This document shows, in pieces, positions 51,152 to 59,533 of a DNA stretch of 64,000 bases (positions are counted from its first letter, which is position 1; each line of letters begins with the position of its first letter). The position numbers and the translations under genes were made by a program. The DNA is from Saturnia japonica (taxonomy: Eukaryota > Arthropoda > Insecta > Lepidoptera > Saturniidae). The stretch lies in contig JAVKPJ010000043.1 of the NCBI GenBank assembly GCA_033032175.1, positions 1 through 64,000 on the forward strand, given 5' to 3'. The notes beneath the pieces are model-generated. The model did not search any database. It worked only from the letters and a program-made list of their open reading frames with translations, and was not told where the DNA came from.

Positions 51152-52550
51152 TTTTTTTTTTTCGTGGGGAAATCCTGCATGGATCCGCCTCCCGAGCCGG
51201 GCAGCTCGAGAGGGGTATGTCAGACTCTTACTGACTAAAACCCCACGGTGTTCCTCTTTCACCCATTTGGCCGGGGAGTAGGGACAGCTTGCGCATTACT
51301 TCTACTCGCCCGACGGGTGTAGGCCCCTCATAAGGGGCCACCTTCAGCGGTCTGAGGGGTCGAGATGTGTGTGACACCCTCCGACGAACCTACGAGGGGC
51401 GCATCGAACACTGATGCGCCACGCCTCGGGCCTGTGCGTTAGCTGCAAGGGCGAAGGACGTGCCCGCGTCCGACACCCGCAGGCCGTTTTTACGGCGGCA
51501 GGAGGTCATTCCTGACCCTGCGCCGCCGGGTTCGTCGACCGCGGGAGGGGAGCTCTGACGTCTGCTCCCTCTCCCTCTCCGCCGCCTCCTTTGCGAGCAT
51601 GACGTCCTCGCAGAATGAGGCGACGGAGTTCCACCCGCTCTCACTCGCAACCATGGACGAAACGACGGTCGGGAGTGAGAGATCGGGCCCTATAGCCGCG
51701 ATGAGGTCGCGGCGTGACGAGTCCCATGCGGGACAGGCGGCCAGTGTGTGCTGCGCGTTATCGACCGCACAGCCACAATGATGGCACCCAGTCGTTGGCT
51801 CTCGGCCTATGCGACACAGGTAACTCCCGAAACATCCGTGTCCCGAGAGCACCTGCGTCAGCCGGAAGGTTAGGGTGCCGTGCCGCCTCCGTACCCATGC
51901 CGTCAAATGAGGCCTCACGGCCTCGACGGTCGTCACGCCGGCGCTGGGGTGCTCCAGTCGTCGGTCCCACTCCGCCATGACCAGGATCTGGTGGAGCTCT
52001 GCTCTACGCGCCTCAATCTCACGAGGCGCAGGTCGTATTCCTCTCTCCAACGCCTCGCCGCGCCACCTGTAGAGCGACGCGAGGGCTCTCGCCTCCAGAT
52101 CCCATGGCGGAGATCCGGCCAATAGGGAGGCCGCCTCGAAGGAGATCGTGCGATATCCCCGGGCCACTCTGACGGCCATCGCCCTCTGCGGTTTGCGCAG
52201 AGCGGCGATATTTAGGGCCGCCAGGTTTTCTTCAGCCCACACCGGGGCCCCGTAAAGGGCCATGGACCGCACGATCCCCATGTAGAGCCTTCGGCAAGCG
52301 GAATTTGGACCCCCAAGTTGGGCAACAGCCGCGCTAACGCGGCCGCAGCGCCCATAAGACGGGGGGTCAGCTGCCTGAAGTGCTCTACAAAGTCCCATCG
52401 GCTATCCAGAACGAGTCCAAGATATTTCATATTGGACTGGATGCCGATTGGGACGCCTCCCACGATGATCTGGGACCCTCTCGGTGGCGCATTCCGAGGC
52501 CCATGGAAACACAGAGCCTCAGATTTTTGCAGCGCCACATTTAGTCCCAA
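51152..52550 (-). mobile_element. E9: 5'-truncated family A1 element, sister of E8
   Basis: 1.4 kb with the shortest poly(A) in the window (11, 51152-51162). Truncation point as in E8, with one extra A before AACC. Internal substitutions distinguish it from E8, so the duplication is not brand new. Confidence 0.92.
51490..52550 (-). pseudogene. E9 ORF2 fragment: C-terminal part
   Basis: Frames 52212-52550 (LNVALQKSEALCF, KYLGLVLDSRW) and 51490-52398 (RRLYMGIVRSMALYGAPVW to the knuckle and stop) overlap. A 1-nt loss in the CCCCC run near 52311-52316 causes the switch. An in-frame 3-nt insertion near 52230 adds a residue (AEENLAA against AENLAA in E2). No YADD, hence no RT activity. Confidence 0.88.
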
Positions 52551-52572
52551 AACCTAACCTAACCTAACCTAA

Positions 52573-52574
<2 letters not shown>
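52551..52574 (-). repeat. Telomere repeat tract, 24 nt
   Basis: AACCT units ending in AACC between E9 and E10. Confidence 0.97.
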
Positions 52575-52605
<31 letters not shown>

Positions 52606-52934
52606 GTGGGGAAATCCTGCATGGATCCGCCTCCCGAGCCGGGCAGCTCGAGAGGGGTATGTCAGACTCTTACTGACTAAAACCCCACGGTGTTCTTCTC
52701 GCACCTATGTGGCCGGGGAGCAGGAACTGCTGTAGCAAAACTTCTACTCAACCCGGCAGGTGTCGTCAGCCCCTCATGAGGGGCCTCTTCTTGCGGTCTG
52801 AGGGGTCGGATAAGTGGACACCCTCTGACGAACCGTCGAGGGGGCGCATCGAACACTGATGCGCCTCACCTCGGGCTTGTGCATTGACTGCAAGGGCGAA
52901 GGACGTGCCCGCGTCCAACGCCCGCAGGCCTTAT

Positions 52935-55900
52935 TTACGGCGGCTGTAGGTCATCCCTGACTCGTCGCCGCCGTACGGTTCGTCGACCGCGGGAGGGGAG
53001 CTGTGATGCCTGCTCCCTCTCCCTCTCCGCCGCCTCCTTCGCGAGCATAACTTCCTCGCAATATGAGACGACGGAGTTCCACCCGTTCTCGCTCTCGGCC
53101 ATGGACTTCACAACGGCCGAGAGCGAGAGATCGGAGCCAATCTCCGCGACGAGCTCGCGGCGTGGCGTTTCCCAGGCGGGACATTCTTCGAAAGTGTGCT
53201 GTGCGGTGTCCCTCGCACAGCCACAATGGTGGCACCCTGCTGTCGGTTCCCGGCCTATACGACACAGGTAACTCCCGAAACAGCCGTGTCCCGAGAGCAC
53301 CTGTGTCAGCCGGAATGTCAGGGTGCCGTGCCGCCTGGTTAGCCATTCGGCCAATACGGGCCGAACGGCTTCCACTGTTGCCACTCCCGAGCTCGGTCGC
53401 TCAAGTCGTCGGCGCCACTCGTCCACCACTAGGACCTGGTGGAGCTGTGACCTCAGCGCCTCGATTTCCCGAGGCGCGAGTCGTAAACATTGCTCCAGCG
53501 CCTCCACGCATCGAAGATACAGAGACGCGTGGGCTCTCGCCTCCAGGTCCCAGGGTGGGGATCCGGCTAATAGGGAGGCCGCCTCGAAAGAAATCGTGCG
53601 GTACCCTCGGACGGCTCTGATGGCCATCGCCCGCTGCGGTTTCCGCAATTGGGCGATATTTTTAGCCGTCAAGCTATACGCCCACACGGGGGCCCCATAC
53701 AGGGCTATGGACCGCACGATCCCTAAATACAGCTTCCGGCAAGTGGAATTAGGCCCCCCCAGGTTGGGTAGCAGACGAGCTAATGCACCCGCTGCTCCCA
53801 TGAGACGGGGGGCCAAGTGCCGGAAGTGCTCTTCGAAGGTCCATCGGCTGTCGAGGACGAGGCCGAGATACCTCATTGTCGACTCGACACCGATGGACAC
53901 GCCTCCCACGACTATTTGAGCTCCTTGAGGCGGCGCATTCCGAGGTCCATGGAAAAACAGGGCCTCGGATTTACGGAGCGCCACCTCCAGCCCCAGACGC
54001 CGAATCCTACCGACGACTTGAGCGACGCCGGCCGTAGCCAGCATCGTCGCATTGCGGTGCGTCTTCCCCCGGGCTAACACTAGCGTGTCGTCAGCGTAAC
54101 AGACAACACTGACGCCTCGGAGGAGCGCACCGCGCAACACCCAGTCGTATCCGATGTTCCAGAGAAGGGGCCCTAACACTGACCCCTGGGGAACACCGGA
54201 TACGACATCTCGCCGACTCATCCCTCGCTGACCCGGGAAGGTCACGTACCTCTCACTGAGGTACGCCCCGACTATGCGGCGGAGGTAGGACGGCACTCCA
54301 TGAAACCGGAGTGCCTCTCTAATTGTAGCCCAGGGCAAGGTGTTAAAAGCGTTGGCGATGTCAAGAGACACCGCCAGAACCACCTCGCCCCGAGCAATTG
54401 CTTCCTCCGCCTGGATCTTCACACGCATTATGGCGTCAATCGTGGAGCGCCCCTGGCGGAAACCAAACTGGTTATCCGCCAGATCCGGCCCTATCGTTGT
54501 TAAGTGTCGGACGAGGCGGACTGCGATTATTCGCTCGCAGAGCTTCGCCACATCGTCCAACAACACTATGGGCCGGTATGCGGACGGAGAGTCCGCAGGG
54601 CGCCCCTCTTTCTTCAGCAGGACTAGTTTGCCGGTTTTCCATACACGCGGAAACCGGCCCTGTTGAAGACACGCTGTGAAGATCCCCAAAAGTCGGGGCT
54701 CGAGGGCCTCTAGAGCCAGGACCCATGCACGACCAGGTATGCCGTCCGGTCCTGGGGCGGTGTTTTTTGCTTGCATGCGTTTCACCGCCGCCCTCAGCTC
54801 TTCCCGGGTCACCTCGGGTGCATCGTCTTCGCCCTCCGCGTTGGGCATGGCTGCGAACGGAGCCATCGTGGGAGGTGTATGCTCTGCCCCCGAAGGAAAC
54901 AGAGCGGCCACTACATCTTGGAGGAGCTCTGGCTGGAGACTCTTTGTTATCGGGGGAGCCCATTGGCGTAATTTGCCACGTACCATTCGGTACGGGCGCC
55001 CCCATGGATTCCGGTTGAGCGTCTCCAGCTGCTCCTCCCTGGCCAGAGCTTTCGCCTGCTCAATGGCCTTTTTGAGCGCCAACTTGGCCGCTCTGTACCC
55101 TTCGTAGAGTTCTATCTCTCTGGCGGACGCGTCCTGCGTGCGACCCCGCCTGCGCCGCTCTCTGGTGTACTGGCGCCGAACCGCCACACACGCGGCACGC
55201 AATTGCGCGATTTCGGCGGTCCACCAGTACACTTGACGCCTGGCTGGCATCGGCCCCTTTATTCGGGGCATCGCCGCGTCGCAGACACGCGTCATATCTG
55301 CGCGCAGTGACTCCGCCTCTTCGTTGACATCAGCAAGCCTGTCGGGCGGTTCACCGGAAACCCAGGCCTGCATGACGGCAGCTTCCAGAAGTACCTCACG
55401 GTCTAGGCGCTTCAATGCCCAACGCGGACCGTCCTCTACGGAGGTCCTACGGGCCGGTACATCCGAGGCCCGGGTGGAGATGTCGAACCGTATATATCGG
55501 TGGTCCGACAACGTCTCCACTCCCTCAAGGACTGTCCAGCCCCGAACTCGGCGTGCTAAAGCAGGGCTTGCAAACGTAATATCCACTATAGAACCGCCCT
55601 GCTGTCGCACGCACGTGTTAACGGACCCCCGATTGAGGACAAGTAGGCCCATTAATATAGCCCACTCCTCCAGAGCCTCACCCCTAGCGTCCGTTGACGG
55701 GGAACCCCAAGCTGTTGATTTAGCGTTAAAGTCCCCGAGGACCAGGACGGGGTGAGGATGGATACGACCGACAACGATTTGCATCTCCCCGAGGAATCCC
55801 TCAAAGTCAGCGAGACTTCTACTTGGGGGCATATACACCCCTACTACGACCATGTCACCGAGATGTGCTGCTACGTACCCCCGACCCCTCGAGATGTTGG

Positions 55901-56102
55901 AGAAAGGCGGGGCACCAGCAGCGGCCTGGGACACTAAGGCCACCGAACCGTCCAAGTCACCCACCCAGTTATCTGCCGGTGGAACATAGTACGGCTCGGC
56001 CATCACGGCGATGTGGATCAACCACTGCGCCATGCTCTGGAACAAGAGGTCTTGAGCTCTGGCACAGTGGTTGAGATTACCTTGTAAGAAATTGAGTGCC
56101 AT
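52935..56102 (-). CDS. E10 ORF2: endonuclease/reverse transcriptase, intact
   Basis: About 1055 residues from the ATG at 56100-56102 (MALNFLQGNLNH). The frame is open five codons further up, but that stretch lies within ORF1. The endonuclease has QGNLNH, AEPYYVP, GDFNAKS, SIVDITF and SDHRYIRF (first ~215 residues). A basic linker (RRQYTRERRRRGR) follows. The RT has SAYRPIVLLDD, QFGFRQGRST, VSLDIANAFN, GVPQGSVLGP and CYADDTLV; the C-terminal knuckle is CHHCGCARDTAQHTFEEC and the tail is Arg-rich (RGRRTVRRRRVRDD). All catalytic motifs are present. Its start overlaps a TAA that follows the ORF1 stop directly, as in E1 and E6. Expected to nick CC|TAA and copy element RNA there. Confidence 0.95.
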   Translation of the reverse strand: MALNFLQGNLNHCARAQDLLFQSMAQWLIHIAVMAEPYYVPPADNWVGDLDGSVALVSQAAAGAPPFSNISRGRGYVAAHLGDMVVVGVYMPPSRSLADFEGFLGEMQIVVGRIHPHPVLVLGDFNAKSTAWGSPSTDARGEALEEWAILMGLLVLNRGSVNTCVRQQGGSIVDITFASPALARRVRGWTVLEGVETLSDHRYIRFDISTRASDVPARRTSVEDGPRWALKRLDREVLLEAAVMQAWVSGEPPDRLADVNEEAESLRADMTRVCDAAMPRIKGPMPARRQVYWWTAEIAQLRAACVAVRRQYTRERRRRGRTQDASAREIELYEGYRAAKLALKKAIEQAKALAREEQLETLNRNPWGRPYRMVRGKLRQWAPPITKSLQPELLQDVVAALFPSGAEHTPPTMAPFAAMPNAEGEDDAPEVTREELRAAVKRMQAKNTAPGPDGIPGRAWVLALEALEPRLLGIFTACLQQGRFPRVWKTGKLVLLKKEGRPADSPSAYRPIVLLDDVAKLCERIIAVRLVRHLTTIGPDLADNQFGFRQGRSTIDAIMRVKIQAEEAIARGEVVLAVSLDIANAFNTLPWATIREALRFHGVPSYLRRIVGAYLSERYVTFPGQRGMSRRDVVSGVPQGSVLGPLLWNIGYDWVLRGALLRGVSVVCYADDTLVLARGKTHRNATMLATAGVAQVVGRIRRLGLEVALRKSEALFFHGPRNAPPQGAQIVVGGVSIGVESTMRYLGLVLDSRWTFEEHFRHLAPRLMGAAGALARLLPNLGGPNSTCRKLYLGIVRSIALYGAPVWAYSLTAKNIAQLRKPQRAMAIRAVRGYRTISFEAASLLAGSPPWDLEARAHASLYLRCVEALEQCLRLAPREIEALRSQLHQVLVVDEWRRRLERPSSGVATVEAVRPVLAEWLTRRHGTLTFRLTQVLSGHGCFGSYLCRIGREPTAGCHHCGCARDTAQHTFEECPAWETPRRELVAEIGSDLSLSAVVKSMAESENGWNSVVSYCEEVMLAKEAAEREREQASQLPSRGRRTVRRRRVRDDLQPP

Positions 56103-56107
56103 TATTA
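56100..56107 (-). promoter_or_regulatory. E10 ORF1/ORF2 stop-start motif TAATAATG
   Basis: ORF1 stop TAA (56105-56107), then a second TAA overlapping ATG. It lies in an intact copy, so it is the best one to test for SART1-like coupling. Confidence 0.72.
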
Positions 56108-58819
56108 TTGATGACACTCCATTTCGCCTTCATGGGAAGTCGCCGGCGTCTCAGTGACAACCGATGACGTCGAGGGCTGGGCCGGGTTCTTACCCCTGCT
56201 CCTGCCCCTATTCTTCTTCGCCCCGTTTTTGGTTGAGGGCGCAGGCTTACCACAATCCCTGCTACCCACTCGATGGGCAGCAGGACTGCCTGAAGCTGCG
56301 CAAACCGCACAGTGTGGCTCCGCACTGCACTCAACGGCTTTATGCCCCGGTTGACTGCACCGGAAGCATAGCTGACTACAGTCAACCTGGCAGGTGCATT
56401 TATTGCCCAGATGTCCGGCTTGTAAGCATCTAAAGCATTTTCGAGACCGAGGCTCCAAGAGCTTAATTTGTGCCGACACCCACCCAATCAGAAGTCGTCG
56501 GCCGTCCGTGACTTTTTTCGCTGCCGCCACAGGACAAGAAACTACAGCCGTACAGAGCCCCCTTAGCCCTGGACGTACTCCATTCGTTTTCACCTGCTCC
56601 CGGGGACATCCGCCAGTCTCGGCCACAGCAGCGATAACTTCATCTGCTGTGACGGATTCGTCTAGGCCCGAGATACGAATGTCTGCACACCTCATGGGCC
56701 TGGATATTTTAATGCCCTCTGCTGGAAGCACCTCTTTAAATCTGGCTGCCAGGGCATCTGCTTTATCTCCACTGGCGGCACCAGGAATCTGGACAAGGTA
56801 ACCACCGTTCGCTGCTCTCCTCCAACGGATCCCTTCAATACCCAGGTCAGCCAGCTTGACGTTGGTTTTTATTCCTTGGAGCACCTGCAAGTAGGAAAAA
56901 CCCTTCTTCTCCGCCTCCGGCTGCAGAGTAACTGACACCGCAGTTGTTCTTGGTGCTCGGAGTTTACGGCCCTTCTCCTTCTTAGGAGTTGACTTCTTCG
57001 ATTTAGCTGGCTTTTTAGGGCGACCGTTCTTACCAACTAGCACCCATTCCCCTTCTACGGGTTTAGGCACTACCGGCTGCTCCCTATTTGTGGAAGGAGC
57101 TAACGAAGCTGGAATTGCCGTAGCATTGTTAGCCTTCTCCTTGGTTCCTCTTTTTACGTTTTTGACGGCTGACAACGGAGGAGTTGGAAGTTTAGAGGAC
57201 CGTTCTTCAGGTACGAGTACTGCTTTTGCATTAGCATTCCTACGATCTGCGGCCAATGGAGGTCGCATCCGCTCCTCCGGCGGGAGCCTGTTCTCCATAG
57301 CCTCTAGCCGAGCGAACATTATGTTTTCCATTCGGAGCATCGCCTGCTCGAATCTTTCAGCAGAGACTACTTGAGGCGGCTCCATCTGAATCCTCGACTC
57401 GCGCGGCTGTGGCAGGGGAGGAAATTCCTCCCTCGCCGCCTTCTTGCGAGGTGGCACAATCTGCTGCCCGGGCACCGTAATGGGCTGTGACGCCTGTGCT
57501 TGAGGGTGCAGCTGGCTTATTTGCACTCTCATATCAGCTAGCTCCTTTCGAAGCTCCGCCATCTCCGTCTGTTGACGGAGTAAGTCCTCTTTTAGGCGGT
57601 CATTGTCCGCTTTTAAGCGAGCCGTTTCACTATTTGTGGTCCGGCATTGGAGCACTTCCAAGATCTCTTTTAAAGAGTCTGCAGCATGGTTTAAGGCTTT
57701 TTGGAAAGTCCCCTTCAGATTGCCGGATCTCTTGGCTACTTTTAGAACCACCTCTACGCTCTTTTTAGCCAATTCGTTCAGGTCAAGAGTAGCCTCCGGT
57801 TGATTTGTACCATGCGCCCTAGTGGCAACTCGGAGTTGCCTGGCTTCTTCATCCAGGTCTGCCACCTCTTGCTCCGCACGGAGACGGAGCTCTTCCTGCT
57901 CAAGGCGGATTAATTCCTTTTGTGCCACATACTGACCCACATATTTACCTGTGGTCGGAGGGCGACCCCTGCCTTTCTTCGCGGGAGTTATACGAGCATC
58001 CTTCGTGATATTGTCGGGCTCAACGTCAGAACCCGCCTCTGGGGCAGAACCTTCATCCAAGTTTTTCCCTTTCCGCTTTCGGAAAAACTTACTTAAGCAA
58101 GGATACTCACTCCCCTCAATGGATTCAACGGTCTCAAAGGTGTCCGCACTGCAGTTACTACTGTCTGAGAGACATTCAACAGACGCCATTCTTTCAAGAG
58201 CCGGCAGCCTTTCCAGTACAACAATTGGTGAAGCAACAGAAGTCCTTGAGCAAGCCAAAGTCGTCGGAGTAGTTGAGTCTCGCAACAATTCGCCCCCCCC
58301 AGAAAACGCGGGGCAGCCCGGGCCAAGCCCGGAGAGGGATTCTCCAGCACGAGTAGTGCTGGTACCCTCCTGGGGTAGTTTACTATTTACTGTTGCACTG
58401 TCCATCATGTTTTCTTCATCGGATACCCATTTTCGCGCCAAAGTCATCGTGTTTAAATCCAACTCATGCAAAATTTTGCCCCCCCCAGAAAACGTGGGGC
58501 AGCCCGGGACAAGCCCGGGGAGGGATTCTCCGGTTAAGGTACCCTCCTGGGGTAGTTCAAATTGTAATTTTGCACTATCCATGTTAAACGATCGATCAGT
58601 AGTCCATTTTCGTGCCATAGTCGTCGGTTTATCCATCAGTTCGGCATCCAAATCGTTTCCATCAAGAGTCCTTGTACTCGCCAAAGTAGTCGTTGTGTGT
58701 AAATTTCGCAAAGCTTTGCCCCCCCCAGAAAACGTGGGGCAGCCCGAGACGTGCTCGGAGAGGGATTCTCCCGTTAGGGTACCCTCCTGGGGTAGTCGAT
58801 TTTTCAACTTTGCGTCCAT
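56105..58819 (-). CDS. E10 ORF1: gag-like protein with three N-terminal modules, intact
   Basis: 904 residues, about 190 longer than ORF1 of E3/E4. The extra length is three tandem modules at residues 1-79, 80-138 and 139-197, each with LPQEGT, GESL and GCP(T/A)FSGGG followed by T(T/M)TLA(R/S/C). Then come an acidic segment, AT-hook-like KKGRGRPPTTG, a coiled-coil region with KRSGNLKGTFQKALNHAA, a Lys-rich segment (KSKKSTPKKEKG), the RRM-like VSVTLQPEA and IRISGLDES, and knuckles CFRCLQAGHLGNKC, CFRCSQPGHKAVEC and CAVCAASGSPAAH. The ATG at 58817-58819 begins MDAKLKNRLPQEGT. The function of the modules is unknown; their DNA also forms hairpins. Confidence 0.93.
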   Translation of the reverse strand: MDAKLKNRLPQEGTLTGESLSEHVSGCPTFSGGGKALRNLHTTTTLASTRTLDGNDLDAELMDKPTTMARKWTTDRSFNMDSAKLQFELPQEGTLTGESLPGLVPGCPTFSGGGKILHELDLNTMTLARKWVSDEENMMDSATVNSKLPQEGTSTTRAGESLSGLGPGCPAFSGGGELLRDSTTPTTLACSRTSVASPIVVLERLPALERMASVECLSDSSNCSADTFETVESIEGSEYPCLSKFFRKRKGKNLDEGSAPEAGSDVEPDNITKDARITPAKKGRGRPPTTGKYVGQYVAQKELIRLEQEELRLRAEQEVADLDEEARQLRVATRAHGTNQPEATLDLNELAKKSVEVVLKVAKRSGNLKGTFQKALNHAADSLKEILEVLQCRTTNSETARLKADNDRLKEDLLRQQTEMAELRKELADMRVQISQLHPQAQASQPITVPGQQIVPPRKKAAREEFPPLPQPRESRIQMEPPQVVSAERFEQAMLRMENIMFARLEAMENRLPPEERMRPPLAADRRNANAKAVLVPEERSSKLPTPPLSAVKNVKRGTKEKANNATAIPASLAPSTNREQPVVPKPVEGEWVLVGKNGRPKKPAKSKKSTPKKEKGRKLRAPRTTAVSVTLQPEAEKKGFSYLQVLQGIKTNVKLADLGIEGIRWRRAANGGYLVQIPGAASGDKADALAARFKEVLPAEGIKISRPMRCADIRISGLDESVTADEVIAAVAETGGCPREQVKTNGVRPGLRGLCTAVVSCPVAAAKKVTDGRRLLIGWVSAQIKLLEPRSRKCFRCLQAGHLGNKCTCQVDCSQLCFRCSQPGHKAVECSAEPHCAVCAASGSPAAHRVGSRDCGKPAPSTKNGAKKNRGRSRGKNPAQPSTSSVVTETPATSHEGEMECHQ
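58286..58797 (-). repeat. E10: three tandem ORF1 modules
   Basis: Copies at about 58286-58378, 58476-58556 and 58712-58797, each starting at a C8 run and ending at CCTCCTGGGGTAG. Stems vary in sequence but are kept: CCGGG/CCCGG, CCCGGG/CCCGGG and CCGAG/CTCGG; one copy adds CCAGCAC/GTGCTGG. Confidence 0.8.
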
Positions 58820-59182
58820 ACTTCCTTACTCCTCTTCCAGTTCGCAGTACGCCTGCCGGGCCGGTATGAAAACCACCAGTCCCGCCAGCCGCTGTCCGGA
58901 AATGGGCCCTTGGGACTCAACTTGAGCCCTCATCGGCCCCAACCCGGTACTGAGTGCGCTGCTCACACGCCACACCCAGGAGTATTTATCGGCTCTCCAG
59001 CCTAGATCCGTAGTGTTCAGCGTGACAGGGTCACCTCGAGAAGGATGTGGTTCTTCACCACGCACTACGGTCTTGAGGTGGCAGGCTAAGGCTATCTCCG
59101 AAAGGAAAGAGCTGTATTGCGCCTGTGGGTCCACCCCCTGCAGATCAGAGATACAAGTACCTCATCACGCCTGCTCGACCCC

Positions 59183-59186
59183 AACC
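59183..59186 (-). repeat. Telomere remnant AACC, 4 nt
   Basis: Only AACC separates E10 from the poly(A) of E11. Confidence 0.85.
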
Positions 59187-59533
59187 TTTTTTTTTTTTTT
59201 TTTTTTTTTTTTTACATGGGGAAATCCTACATTGGATACACCTCCCGCCGGACAGCGAGAGGGTTATGCCGGACTCTTACCGGCTAAAACCCCATGGCCG
59301 CATCAGCACGTATGTGAACATGATCACGGGATTCGCGCTAGCATTCTCCGCGACCCTGTCCACGCGCTTGGGTCACCCGTAGATGGTCCAACTGGGGACC
59401 CCCGTCTCGGAGAGAGACAGCCTCTCTCCATGCTTCTCCTAGAAGCAGCGGCAACCCGTGCTTCTCCTTCACGGGTCCTCCTACAAATGGTCACAGACGC
59501 CCCCGCGTCTATTACCAGGAGGGTATAGATAAA

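Larger units (their letters stand above)
52575..59182 (-). mobile_element. E10: intact full-length element, family A
   Basis: 6.6 kb with poly(A) (52575-52602), 3' UTR to 52934, ORF2, ORF1 with three N-terminal modules, and a 363-nt type A leader (59182-58820). Both ORFs are open throughout. It is the reference for its degenerate-looking twin E6 and the best candidate for an active family A copy. Confidence 0.95.

Noticed and set aside
58820..59182. HDV-like ribozyme at the type A 5' end (GGGGTCGAGC; E0, E5, E6, D1, E10)
   Set aside because: A P2 (GCAGGC/GCCUGC) and a P4-like stem (GCUCUUUCC/GGAGAGAGC) can be drawn. But the best P1 has only about five pairs and leaves a G unpaired, the strand before P2' reads CUUA and not CNRA, and P3/L3 would be oversized. 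Kept as an open question, not annotated.
33718..59182. A 19-kb segmental duplication joining E6 and E10 regions
   Set aside because: Only the element itself matches; neighbours on both sides differ (G1/G2 against E9/E11).
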